A stretch of DNA of 60,000 nt, from positions 24,864,001 to 24,924,000 of the forward strand of contig OX485806.1 in NCBI GenBank assembly GCA_950295325.1, given 5' to 3'. This document shows positions 1 through 10,780 of the stretch, one piece after another (the first letter of the stretch is position 1; each line of letters starts with the position of its first letter). The notes below the pieces were generated by a model. That model was not told the DNA's origin. It searched no databases and saw nothing but the letters and a program-made list of their open reading frames with translations. A program made the position numbers and the translations under genes. This DNA comes from Polytrichum commune. Taxonomy: Eukaryota; Streptophyta; Polytrichopsida; Polytrichales; Polytrichaceae.

Positions 1-529
1 GTTGGGTTAGTGGTTAGACCATAAGCTGGGTTTATATAGGTTGGGTTAGTAATTTATATAAGCTGAGTTAGTAGCGGAGCTTAGTCTACTAAGTTAGACC
101 ACTTGGTTCAACTAATTGGTTGGTAATTCCATTAAAAGGTAGAACTTGGGAGGAAGTTGTAAAGGCTTGTGAAGAGAAGGCTACAATAAGTTAGACAAAT
201 ATTTCTTAATACTTAAGCTTATGTGCTTATGGAATCAACACGCGAGGTGTCATGTACCAGCGAGGAATCAACGGTTAGGACTAGATTCGAACGAGGTAAA
301 TCCTTGAAGGCGTGTGTGGCAAAGACGGCCGGGTGGACGTTGGAGAAAGCTAAGGATGTAACCTTGCCCGAAATCAAAGATAATAAAATGACATGATATG
401 GGTTAAGCTCATAACAAGTTGTGTGTTTTATGTATATTCCAACGGTGTATTGGAATTATACATTGAACTACCGAGGAGGGAGTTATTATGTGTCCGTTCA
501 ACATTTCACATTCAGGCTAGGACGAAATC
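1..529. other. Unassigned AT-rich DNA, no gene seen
   Basis: No credible coding region or complete repeat boundary. The first 120 bases repeat a GGTTGGGTTAGT-like phrase. Around 437-466 there is a short imperfect palindrome centred on AACGGTGTATTGG. The part next to 530 may be older sequence of the LINE remnant that follows, but no motif shows it. Confidence 0.4.
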
Positions 530-860
530 AAGGGTGAGGGACTTTGGGTGACATGGCTTTAAAGATCTCATTTGGGATGTTGTTAGGGCCTGGGGTTTAG
601 GGCAGTTATCAAACACTTATCGAGAGAAGTTTTCCGATATTTTGGAGATGTGGGTCATTTTTTCTTGATAATGAATCCGTCCTTATCATGCCATGGGTAT
701 TTGCGAACTGCACATTGGCATATTATGGGATGGTCCGTAGGATCATCACATAGGGGGGCTTTTCTATTAAAGGATATTTGTTGTGTTTGTAGGATTTCTT
801 GTTTTATATCTATTGGGTTTGTGAGTATGTTGCCGGTAGAGTCTTTGAGGCAGTTTAAGG
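530..860 (-). mobile_element. LINE remnant, start of the reverse transcriptase region (part 2 of a split copy)
   Basis: Read on the minus strand, about 640-850 translates to a linker containing LKDSTGNILTNP, the type of sequence that lies between the endonuclease and reverse transcriptase of LINE ORF2 proteins. About 551-585 gives NNIPNEIFKAM, which resembles the GPDGIPNE-type start of a non-LTR reverse transcriptase. Frames shift and stops occur, so it is dead. It continues the endonuclease fragment at 5763-6600: removing the hAT-like element at 861-5754 and one copy of its 8-bp duplication joins the two halves. The lower limit is uncertain. Confidence 0.6.
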
Positions 861-1206
861 CACGGGTAGATCACTCTAAGACATTTTTGTGCACCACGTG
901 CGGTTGGGGTTTTTTTTTGTTTTGGGGCTATTTACCTTCAAGGGTTGAATTAAAGTCTCCCTATAATTACTTAAATTTAAAAAATGGCCCATTTGTTTGC
1001 ACCCTTCCATTACTTATATTGTCCAAGTCACTGCAATTTTTTGTACTCTATATTCCTTTTAAGTAATAAAAGCTAATATACTTCCTAACGCAATTGACGA
1101 GTGTTGAGGGAAAGCATGGAAACAAAGAAGGGTGCAAACAATAATACATTGCATACAGAGTTATGAAGAAAACACATAAGAGACCATAGCAAAGTACACC
1201 CTAACA

Positions 1207-1306
1207 TTGATAATGTCACACCCTCCGTTTCACCAAAAAGTGTGATATAAACAAGGTGTGACATACTTGATAATGTCACATTTTGTGCATAATGTGATAT
1301 TATCAA
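1207..1306. repeat. Left subterminal repeat sites of the Tigger element
   Basis: Three copies of a 14-bp motif, TTGATAATGTCACA, lie at 1207-1220, 1267-1280 and, inverted as TGTGATATTATCAA, at 1293-1306. Partial versions occur between them (for example around 1240-1262). The first overlaps the terminal repeat. Repeats of this kind commonly serve as transposase binding sites; that role is inferred here. Confidence 0.7.
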
Positions 1307-1423
1307 AAAATATGTAGGAAATCAAAATATAATTACAATTTTTTTTTTAAATAACAAATACGAGACTTCAATGTTTTTGAATGTAAAATCTAATTCAAAA
1401 TTGTTAATAACAACAAGAGCACA

Positions 1424-3177
1424 TCATAATGTGTCATTGAGATCAGGTAAAGACCTCTCACTAGAGACAAAGAAGCTTCTAATGTCACATTGTTTTGTTG
1501 ATGTTAAATGTGCAACACCAATTCTAATGAGTTTGTCATGGATTTTTTCCATTTCTAACAACTCATGAGTGCTGAAAATCTGAGAACCTTGGCTAGCCAT
1601 AAAATTCAAAACATCTTTAGCATATTTTTGTGCATCGCTTAGCTTCACTACTTTAGACTCATCATCACTGCTAGTCTGCTATCAACAATCAATGGGTCCA
1701 CTTCCATGGAATCAAGAACCTGTTCGCCATCTTGCACTAATTGCCCAAGCTCCTCAGTAGAAAATTCCACCTCAAAATCATCTTCACCTTCCATGTTTAT
1801 GTACTCCAAAGGACAAAGCTTTTCTACAGGCTTGCCTTCAACATCCAAACCCAAATTTAATGCGGCGATGAGTCTACCCAATTCCAAAGTTGCTTCCTCC
1901 ATTTTGGACTTTATATGTTCATCAAGATTGTTTATATCTGCATTCCACTCTGCAGGCAATATGACGGACTTTCTCCAACAATTTCTAATGGTTTGATCAT
2001 CTAATTCATGCCATGCCGCCACACACCATAGCATAGCTTCAAATACATCAACATTCAATTTCCCCAAATCTTCATTTGAGTTGTTATCAATTTGTTGCAA
2101 AGTCCAGGCAACAAGCTTGCGCTTATAGCACATTTTGAATGCTGCAATCACTCCTTGATCCAAAGGCTGAACAACTGAAGTCACATTTGGTGGAAGGAAC
2201 AAGATAGTGATATGGGAGAGTACAAAAGCATTAAACCCATCTATAACTTTCTTGACCTCACCATGAACATCATGGCTTCCTGCAGTATCCATAATAATGC
2301 AAATCTTTCTGTCTTTCAATGCCATTCTTCGGTTCTCACTCTTCACCCAATGTGTAAAAACATCACCATTCATCCAGGCTAAATTGTTAGAATAATAGTG
2401 TACTGTCCTATTTGGATGAAAATTCCGAGGAAAGCATCTGGGATGCGCTGCTTTGTGAATGAAAACAAGCTTCAATCGCTCCTTCCCTGAGATATTAGTG
2501 CAAAGCCCCAATGTCACACGGTCCTTCTTTTTCTTATTTCCTTTCGCCTTCCCAATATTCAAAGTCTTATAAGGAGAGGCTCTATAATACAAACTTGTCT
2601 CATCAAAATTGAAGATGTCTTTTGGATCATATTTCTTCAATATGAATGGGATCTTTGCCATGGCCAATGCAACTCCAACTCCATTTGCATCTCCACTTTC
2701 TCCACGCAGATAATAACACTTTATTCCATGTCAAGTTTTGAAATTTTGCAACCACCCATTAGAAAGCTTGAATTCGGTATCAAATATGCCAAGTGAATCC
2801 CTCAATTCCTTAGCCTTATGCATAATGACATCATCAGTTGCTACTCCCCTCCGTGCTCTAACTTGTCCAAACCATAAAAGCAAAGTTTTTTCAAGCTGAG
2901 GCCATTTTCCAACTCGAGCACGTCGTACATTGCCTTCACGCACACATGTATCCACGTTCACCCACTTCTCTTTTGAACGAAGAATCTTGGAAATAGTGGT
3001 CCGATCCACAAGCTTGAATTTATGTTGATCCACCATATACTGTGCAAGTTCTTCATGTTTCAAACTTGGATGAGCTTTGTGGACTTCACAAATTTTCCTC
3101 TTATCAGACGCAGATAAATCCACTCGTTTGCATGTGGAATTGCTTGCCATTGCGAGCACCTTCTTCTGCCAAACCAT
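1424..3177 (-). pseudogene. Pogo/Tigger-type transposase, broken by one stop and one frameshift
   Basis: This would cut and paste the surrounding element. From Met at 3177, residues ~24-73 form a Psq/CENP-B-like helix-turn-helix and ~94-147 a CENP-B-type DNA-binding domain ending NGWLQNFK. Codon 149 (2731-2733) is TGA where the family usually has Arg, consistent with CGA to TGA change at a methylated CpG. The same frame then continues to 1648 with the DDE domain: FNFDET, IIMDTAGSHD and QPLDQGV give catalytic Asp at ~192, 297 and 340, all present. Spacing of the last two is 42 residues, longer than the roughly 30 I recall for animal Tigger. Near 1675 one base is lost; the other frame (to 1424) gives the natural C terminus, including QCDIRSFF at 1469-1492, which fits the PCNA-interacting box known in pogo transposases. 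A second Met at codon 10 (MASN) could also be the start. Confidence 0.9.
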
Positions 3178-3444
3178 TCACCCAAATGAGCACGCAAAAA
3201 TCCCAGGAATTAAGGAGCTCTAGCTTTAACATGTTTGATATACATGACGTACAAAAAGGACCTGCCTGTGCCTTCAAGTCTACAGGGATTCAACAACCTG
3301 ATGCTAGAGAACCCTAAACAAGTCAGACACAATAAGAACCTGCTTTATAATAAAGCATCAAACCTTACTTTGAATTAGTAATGTATGCAGTGAGGTATTC
3401 GAATAAAAAATACACACAAATGGCACCAAAGCTTTGAAACATAC

Positions 3445-4933
3445 CAAGTTCCAATGACTTCTCTTGCCAAGGAAGAGTGACAATGCCTTCCCTTCTGTTT
3501 GCCTCCTCAATTGATGGTATGGTTCCTACAATATATGTACATCATAACAATACATGAACAAGACAATGTAAGGGAGCTCAGCTGCATCAGTGCATAATCA
3601 GCTTTGCAATGCGTTGTCAAAACCGGGAGGAATTTATACAGACAAATGCGTCAAGTGGTGCCTGATCCGTGTGAGACTTGAGCAGTAACTTCACAACCAA
3701 CAGATGAGCAGACATGAGTATGAATGGCAACATAAACCTGCCATACCTCTATACTAGTACTTACAAAGAGAGCACTGGAAATAGGTAAGGGGAAGACTTA
3801 AGAAAATTTCTGTATAGCACGTTTGCTAAGACTTCAAAACTGACACAACGAATCCAGAAGAGATAAGACAAAACCCTAAAGTAGGAAACACAGAGCCAAC
3901 AAATCGCTTCATTCGAGAAAACACTTTGGAAAAAGGGAAAAGGTGAGTTTGATTAGAAGTGCACATGTGGAAGATGGAATGCACTGATGTTTTACCTCTG
4001 TGGCGGAGAACACACGTCCACTCTCATAAAAAGGATCGTAATTGCCGAGCTCAATCTGTCAAATTATGATACAAGAAAACACTCATTCTTAATGCTACTT
4101 CTCAGAGGGAGGAAGGTTAAATGAGCACTGAATCAAAAACAATAGGGGAATGGTAGAGGGGTGGATCACAAGTAGGGCTTCTTCAAGTCCCGGGTGGCAA
4201 CTCTCCCCTTTACAATATTTGTTTCTAAATTACTCCTCGTGAACTGATGCTTCATTGGTACTACACAAAGAGGAACGTATCTTCATAGATTTTTAGCGCT
4301 ACATATACTTGGAAATAAGGCGTGGAGAGGAACCCATTGATATCATCTGTGTCTGAGATGGAGAAGCTTCAGACTTACAAATGTCAATGTCTACAGAACC
4401 AAGATAAATCAAATTTTCTACAGCAGAGTTCACCATCTTCCACACCCGTAGGTATTCTTCACTTTTAAGAGTATCATGAAACTTCTTAGAATTTACAATC
4501 TTGAAGGTGTGTCTAATGCGAAAGCATGCAGCTCCAGCAAATTGCTTCTCGGAAATGTTTTACCAGCTCTAAATCTTCAAGGTTAAGAGGCATTTATCGA
4601 CATTGGAAATGGCTACTGAAGGAATGCAACTAAGGTGCTTACCATGTGTGCGCCATCTTCAACGGCAGCCACAAAATCCTCAAGAACCACTGATTGATCA
4701 ACTTCCACCTCACAATGCAATTCTCTGAAAATGCCACAGAATGAATGCCAGCAGTCTAAGTTTGAAACAGAGAAATCAATTACAAGGTCTTCAACACCGA
4801 ACTGATTCAACAAGCCTCAAAGCTTCAAAAGTACCATTTAGGAAGAAACCTTGTGGATGCAGCAGTTTGTTGAGGAGAGCGGCAAAAAGATGAGGGGCAG
4901 AGCGGTGTGTGGAGCGGCGAGACTAGAGAGCAT
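3445..4933 (-). other. Exon-like blocks inside the Tigger element, possible captured gene
   Basis: Upstream of the transposase and on the same strand lie open blocks bounded by good splice signals. About 4642-4801 (AG before, GTAAGC after) encodes FGVEDLVIDFSV...EDGAHM. About 4340-4553 encodes ISEKQFAGAACF...GSVDIDI and ends at GTAAGT. Block 3996-4055 (60 nt, AG/GTAAAA) encodes IELGNYDPFYESG. Block 3445-3525 (81 nt, AG/GTATGT) is open in two frames. A further open stretch, 4802-4933, contains LFAALLNKLLHPQGFFLNG and would need a one-base shift to join the first block. I do not recognise the protein. They may be host exons taken up by the transposon, or 5' untranslated exons of the transposase gene. 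Confidence 0.4.
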
Positions 4934-5139
4934 ACGATGCAGGCGGAGCTGCGAGAAGTTGATCTGTGAGAGAAACTGGTGCTTCTTCGGCACATGAGAT
5001 TCAAGATTCAAGAACCCAAGATTCAAGCGGAAGCAGGTGAAGATGCCGACGTCATCCATAGAATTTGTTGTCCATCCGGCCTTTTTTCATCCATCTTACT
5101 TGTTATTATCACACTTACACTACAAATTTTGAAAAAAAA

Positions 5140-5257
5140 TGTGACATTATCAAGGGTGATAGTGATAATAACGAGGGAGTTTTACACTATGGAAATCGGT
5201 TTCAAACTTTTAGGTGACAATATCAAGGTGTTCTATTAACAAGTGTGATATTATCAA
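5140..5257. repeat. Right subterminal repeat sites of the Tigger element
   Basis: TGTGACATTATCAA at 5140-5153 and TGTGATATTATCAA at 5244-5257 match the left-end motif, with partial copies near 5101-5112 and 5212-5227. The last lies within the terminal repeat. The symmetrical placement at both ends supports a function in transposase binding (inference). Confidence 0.7.
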
Positions 5258-5762
5258 GGTTAGGGTGTAATACCATTGCAAACACTGTTATGATGAAAAC
5301 ACATAGGAAATGCCAGCACAAATACCATAGCGGTCATTGTAATGCAAGTGACCAAAAACATAGAGCATAAATAGTAAAGCGGGTTTAGAATTTACAATTC
5401 AGGGTGGAGTCCACAATGTTACAGCGCATACAAAATAACCCCAAGTACACCACAAATAGGGTAAGGGTGAAAACAGAGGAAAAATGTCCATGCGGTTTAC
5501 AAAATGCTAATCCAAACTCATCAAAAAACTAAACATACCTTCTAGGATCCTTATCTTCAGCCCTTATATTAATTTTATAAAAAAATAATGGCCCACGTTT
5601 TATGTCCATCTAACTTACTTATAATGGGATTGTCTACATTTAATGGCCCCTTCATTATTTGGAATTCCTTTATAATTTTTATTTCAAATGATTTTAATCC
5701 TCTCTATATTATGCCGCACGTTGTTTTTTAAATGCACTAAGTGATCTACCCGTGGTTTAAGG

Positions 5763-6600
5763 GTGTGCTAATGGATGGTTTAAATATTTTTTATGGATGT
5801 TTTTGGGTTTAGTGTTTAGTAGGAGCCTATATTTTGCGATGGTTTTTTTTGTAGTTGATGGCAGTTTGCTTGGTGGTGATTTTGTGTGCTTCTATTTTGG
5901 CCATACGACCTATAGTAGCAAGTTCTTCGATCCATTGTTTGATGGCAGCGTTGTTGGCAGGAGTGGGGGGGATGTGTGTGTGTTTTTAGGGTGTATAATT
6001 GTTGGATGTCTTGGTGGCTTGGCCAGCTTGTGCATGGCGTGGAGTGCACCGCACGTATTGCTTTTCTAGTGGTGTGGTATATCTTGAGGTGGGATTTTCA
6101 TATTTTTTGTTGTTTTCGTGGGAGGAATCCACCTTGTTATCTAGCCATGTGTGATGATGGGTTGGGGGTTTGCGTGTCAAGGCATGTTGCCTTGATGCAT
6201 GTACTTAGTGTGTTGATTATATCTTGGAATGCTTCTTGGGCATCCTCCCATTTTGTTCGATTAAGGTGTGGGGTGTGTAGTTTCTGAGTGAGTGATTGTA
6301 TGGTAAGGCTGGTGGCTTCTTGGAACTTAATGTGTATTTGTTGAATATGTTCTGGTGATATGGGGTATATAATTCTTGGGGTGTGTGTTATGGGTTTGTC
6401 AACTTTTGGGCTAATGTGTTAGGGCCGAGTACTAGGTTGACAAGGTAGTGGTCCGAGTTTTGATGTTGGTGGAGTAGGGTTGTGCATGTTATGTGCTTAT
6501 GATTTGATATGTTAGTATAGAAGCCGTCAATGAGGCTAGTGGATGAGTAATTTTCTTCTTCTTCAATGTCCATTCTTAACTACAAGCCATGCCATATACC
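5763..6600 (-). mobile_element. LINE remnant, endonuclease end (part 1 of a split copy)
   Basis: On the minus strand 6573-6388 translates to a stretch with SLIDGFYTN and, 22 residues on, NSDHYLVNLVL. The SDH motif and its setting fit the C-terminal part of an APE-type endonuclease of LINE ORF2. From 6387 to 5763 the strand keeps the same C/A-rich, G-poor composition as the LINE at 56 kb but is interrupted by stops and shifts. It continues at 530-860 beyond the hAT-like insertion. The LINE is the oldest layer of the nest. No duplication or tail was found. Confidence 0.65.
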
Positions 6601-7970
6601 ACTCTACATATAAGGTGTCAATAAAAGAAGAGGTCAACACACCTTAATAGATTCCAAACAAAAGTCAATAAATTTCTCCATAACCAAAATTGCTCAATCT
6701 TGCTAAAATCAAATCAAGATGTGCAAAAGGAGTCAACGTGGTTTGGTGCAACCGAATGACGGTTCGCTTGTAAGGATTGTTATGCAAAGTTGCTTCATAT
6801 GCTTAAGAATACCAATATGTGCTCAACATGTTTGTATTAAATGTTGGCTACTAGCCATAATTTATTTGACAGTCCAATAATGTGCTTCATCAATTGCCTA
6901 TATTATATATTGCATGGTAATAGGCTCCCTTCATGTATGAAATGAATATGTAAGATCTAAAGCATAGATCAAAATCTTCAAATTATCATTCAGATCTTGC
7001 ATTATAATCCTCTATACCTGTGGAAATCTCACACTTCGGAACTCATTGCTCATGTTCAAGTTACCCTTACTGTACACCAACGTGTTATTATTGTCCTGAA
7101 GCGTACCATGTTGACTAGTGTTTAGGTGATTTCATACTTTTGATGAGTTCGGAAACAAGCAAGCAAATTTTGGAAACGTGAACATTTGTGCTTCAAGTGT
7201 CATTACTTGCTCTCGCCATGCGGCCTTTACATAGGTGATTGTATATTAAAAGAGTGTATATATGATGTGCAGAGTCATTTCGCATCATACTAAAGATATT
7301 AAGGTGAGAATGCAGCGACAATTTCGTTTGGAAATGACCGAAAAGCTTATATTTATCCAAATAGTAGGTTATTGCAAGAACCAAATATTTAGAACATTGA
7401 TTGGTTGTTTTCATATTCTCGTCGTTGGTTGGGATAAATAGTGTTTAATATATAGTTAGTCCTATAGACCAAGTGAAGTTTGACTTCGATATTTGTTGCA
7501 GGCCCGTAAAAAACTACCACAACACGTATTATCATCCAAAAATACAAAGCATATTGACACCTTTAAGATGGACTCTGTCAAATGAGAAGGCTTGATATTC
7601 AAGTTCTTAATTTCTCTATTGTGCAAAGGACCAAATAACAATCTTGCTCCGTCTCATTGAACACGATTCCAATTGTGAGTTAGTTTCTAAAGTGTGCGTC
7701 CCTCTTCCACACACGTGTACATTTTTGACCCTTGGAACTAATCAAGAATTGTCTCATTTGGTACGCAATTGTGCATTGTCATTTCAAAAGCTCAAAATTT
7801 AGGTTAGATTCAAAATTTGTGAGAAGTCAGAATCCTTAATCTTTATCACTTCAAATGATTGCATAAGTTAAGTCCTTTCAATTGTGTTTACACACAAGCT
7901 CGAGTGGTGTCTATATTCAAAACAAATAGTCCAATTTCATTAAGAGGAAGGGGGAAGGAAAAAAAAAAAC
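6601..7970. other. AT-rich intergenic DNA, nothing identified
   Basis: Stop codons are dense in all frames; no inverted-repeat boundaries, long tandem repeat or RNA gene were recognised. An A-run (7960-7969) precedes the next element. Confidence 0.4.
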
Positions 7971-8777
7971 CATCCCCACTAGACGTCAAATAGCGTATAT
8001 AATATTTTATATCTTTGGGGCAACCCTCCATCTCTGGGCAATGTTCAAGATTGCAACCCTCATATGGGTTTCATTTTGAAGGGCTCTCAATTTTGAACCC
8101 TACAATTGAAGGGCTAGTTCAAATCCAAGACATTAATCTAAGAATATAGAAATGAATTACAAAACTCATATTAAACTTGTGCATGAATTATATGGTACAT
8201 AATTCTAGTACAATGTGAAGAATTAAGAATCAACCATCTAACTCCACTTCTTGTAGTGACAATGCCCTATGCTTGTTGATTCTTGTGATGGGTAGATTAT
8301 ATTGAGGACTTGAAGTGACGTCTTCATTTTCAATTTGGGGTTACGTTTTGAAGGGTGGTTTTGAGAGGGGTATTTTTTGAAGGGCCAAATTGCATTTGAA
8401 GGGCATTGAAGACTTCAATCTTGAACATTGATCTTGGACGAGGCAACTCATCACGAGTCAAAGCCTACCAAAGCCTAGGCATACCCCTACCATAATTAGG
8501 AAGCAATCAATAAGACAATGACACCTATTATCTGAAACGGGGTAAAGTATGATATCAAAGTATTTAATATTAAAGTAATCTTTTGTCGGGCCAGACGAGG
8601 GCCACTATAAGAACCATTCATGGCAAAGAAGTTCTTAACTATACCCGGGGTGGGCTAGGCCGATTCTAAATTATGGGGGGGGGGGGGCATTGGTGGGGGT
8701 CACGTTACTGCCACCTAAGAACCCAAGATGCCCCATTTATGGCATTGGCATGGCCCATGCCCGGTCTAGTGGGGATG
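7971..8777. mobile_element. Probable inverted-repeat element carrying a nested hAT-like MITE
   Basis: CATCCCCACTAGAC at 7971-7984 recurs in perfect inverse at 8764-8777. Without the 392-bp MITE at 8039-8430 the unit would be about 0.4 kb, a normal MITE size. No convincing target duplication lies outside the ends, so the superfamily is unassigned. A run of 13 G (8675-8687) lies near the right end. Confidence 0.5.
8039..8430. mobile_element. hAT-like MITE, family H2, copy a
   Basis: The 392-bp unit has inverted ends CAATGTTCAAGATTG and CAATCTTGAACATTG. Copy b at 39376-39767 has the same length and about 85-90% identity by eye, and has a clean 8-bp duplication. Here the flanks (ATCTCTGG-like left, ATCTTGGA right) have decayed. 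No coding capacity. Confidence 0.75.
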
Positions 8778-9989
8778 CTCTGAGAGATTAGTGTGAATTA
8801 ATACTTTGTTTGGGCTACTGCTATTAAAGTGGCCACCATGACTAGCGAGTAACCAATAATCATTAACTTTCTAAGTATGTATAACTATGATTTCATTTCA
8901 TTTTAAAATGATCATGGCTAGTTTTACTATAATATACATAAACATTTAATCATTTAATCATTTAAAATTTTGAGTGTGGTGTTGACTATTATTCTTATTA
9001 GTGTCTATAATTATGGTATGTCTGTTGGGGGTGTTTGTTTATTTCCTATCATCCTTTTTGTGAGGATGATGTGTTGTGGATACCTTATCACGTTTGTGTG
9101 TACAACTTCGAAAGTCTTCTTTATGACCCTTTTGTTGAGCTTGAAATAGAGTTCAATATGGAGAGCACATTTAATTTTATCGTGGATTGCTCCTTTTGCA
9201 CCAATGGTGATTATTATAATTGGTGCAACTTGTCATCAATCCTAGTCTTCAAGGTCTTCAAGGATTAGTGCGCACTCAGTTTTATTGTCTGCTACTTATT
9301 CAGGTGGAAATTTGTGATTGCAATATGTAAATTCAATGAATTGGACGAGGATGTTTTCATTTGGTTGTGTAGGTCGTTGAGGTCGTCTTTCAGTCATTAG
9401 GCCTTCCCAATCTTAGATAGTGTAACATGTTACCTATCGGTGAGCACAAATCTAAAGGATTAGGTTAGTTCTAAAACCTTGATGTTTCGTATCATTTGCA
9501 CGTGATTTATATTTGTGGTGGTCTCTTCCATGTATACTTAATACTCCACAATCAAATGTATATATGTCCTATCACTTAGTTTATAAAACTTTAATATGGT
9601 TCAAACTTTACCATTGGGAAACTTTCTTGAAAAGCTTATAAACTTTAAGTGCTCAAGTGCTATTAGGTTATGTTTCCCTAAAATTCTAATGCAAGGTTAT
9701 GTGTCCTCTAGGATAAAAAGAAGTTTACATTTGTTAATACCTTCAATTTTCATATAATATTCAATATGTGTGTTTATGACTAACTCCTAACATATAGATA
9801 CTAGGTTAACTTCTCAATTACTTTCATTCTATATGCTTTCATTCCCGGATTTATACACACAAAATTTTCTTGATGTATTACGATCCGTTCACGATTGATG
9901 GTATGCCTCCTTACTTATTTATACCCAAACATCCTATATAAGAATGCGGCCATTCACGTGGTAAAATCTTAAGTAGAAAACTTGAGTGG
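8778..9989. other. AT-rich intergenic DNA, nothing identified
   Basis: An open frame at 9035-9268 has no recognisable motif and is not supported as a gene. No repeat boundary found. Confidence 0.4.
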
Positions 9990-10576
9990 GATGGTGTCAG
10001 CCCCAAACTCCCACCCTTCCGCATCCTAGTCCAGGTGAATGCACCGAGACTCGGACAAATTCTGAGACACTTGGTCCTTCCTCGTTCTGCCCTCATCACA
10101 TACCTCAAGTCGCCTTCCTCCAACATTGGAGTAGGACAACCTTCACTTCGGCAGACTTCTTGATGCCGGTACAGTGCAGTTTCATGTGCACACGGAATTA
10201 CTCAGGTGGAGCAGAATATGACCCATCTCTTCCCCCGGCTGCTTGACAATCTACTCGCCAACTTCCTCCTTCCTCAACACTTCAACTTCTGTTCCTAATT
10301 ACAATTCGGCCATCTGGAGCGTAACGAGCTAAGTCACACCAGAATGCCGCCCGTCCCAACTACTATCTCTCACATGTTTCCCCAATGCGATTCCCCTCCT
10401 ACACTGAACCATCTGCTTCCTCCTAGATCACACCCACCTTGCCCTATATCCATTCACCGTCCTCTTCCAGGCTCTGCTTTGGAGCCGTCCTGCAACTCTC
10501 TCCGACCCCCACACCAGCTTGCCCTCTCCTAGAGACAGGGCTCCGACCCTTCCTGGCCGACCTTCCCTTGCCGCAG

Positions 10577-10667
<91 letters not shown>

Positions 10668-10780
10668 CAACTGCCACCTTCCCCCGATCCGGAAAATGCT
10701 AGGGCGAACAGTGCCCGCACCCCCATAATGAACAACAACAATGCCCATCACCACCAATTTGGATTTCCGGCTTGTCAAGC
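9990..10780. other. GC-richer segment with a GA microsatellite; possible gene-end remnant
   Basis: This stretch is clearly more GC- and C-rich than its surroundings and contains (GA)43 at 10579-10664. GA tracts are common in plant promoters and 5' leaders, so a degraded gene start on either strand is possible, but no frame gives a recognisable protein. Long RE or SL repeat frames across the tract are artefacts of the dinucleotide. Confidence 0.3.
10579..10664. repeat. (GA)43 microsatellite
   Basis: 86 bases of uninterrupted GA, the longest perfect simple repeat in the window; probably length-variable. Confidence 0.98.

Larger units (their letters stand above)
1197..5267 (-). mobile_element. 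Complete Tigger/pogo-like DNA transposon
   Basis: The element is 4071 bp. It begins CACCCTAACATTGATAATG at 1197 and ends with the near-perfect inverse at 5267 (about 24-bp inverted repeats, two differences). TA lies directly outside both ends (1195-1196 and 5268-5269), the target duplication of Tc1/mariner-pogo elements. The minus strand carries a pogo-type transposase pseudogene (1424-3177). The upstream 2 kb (3178-5090) contains exon-like blocks. Repeated sites near the ends probably bind transposase. It sits inside hAT-like element H1-a, so it is the youngest layer of the nest. The transposase is broken, so movement today would need another source of enzyme. Confidence 0.9.
861..5754. mobile_element. 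Non-autonomous hAT-like element (family H1, copy a), split by a Tigger element
   Basis: Terminal inverted repeats CACGGGTAGATCACT (861-875) and its complement (5740-5754) are flanked by a perfect 8-bp direct repeat GTTTAAGG at 853-860 and 5755-5762, the size typical of hAT transposition. Similarity between the arms runs about 40 bp inward. Without the 4071-bp Tigger insertion and its duplicated TA, the element is about 821 bp and has no transposase. Related copies lie at 18592-19363 and 32113-32521. The two sides of the Tigger insertion (1147-1190 and 5272-5331) also resemble each other in direct orientation (shared GAAAACACATA and CCATAGC), so the parent may have had an internal duplication there. 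Confidence 0.85.

Noticed and set aside
650-1066. Open frame of 138 codons on the plus strand
   Set aside because: It spans the junction between the LINE remnant and the hAT-like element; the real coding remnant is on the other strand.
4802-4849. A 48-bp intron between two exon-like blocks of the Tigger element
   Set aside because: Shorter than plant introns can normally be; a one-base frameshift in a continuous exon explains the reading better.
5797-6287. Plus-strand open frames of about 90-100 codons
   Set aside because: Antisense to the LINE remnant; the C/A bias of its coding strand leaves the opposite strand open by chance.
9035-9268. 77-codon open frame
   Set aside because: No motif, no coding bias and expected by chance in AT-rich DNA of this length.
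10428-10778. Long SL or RE repeat open frames on both strands
   Set aside because: Produced by the (GA)43 tract, which is open in all frames that avoid TGA/TAG; no protein evidence.
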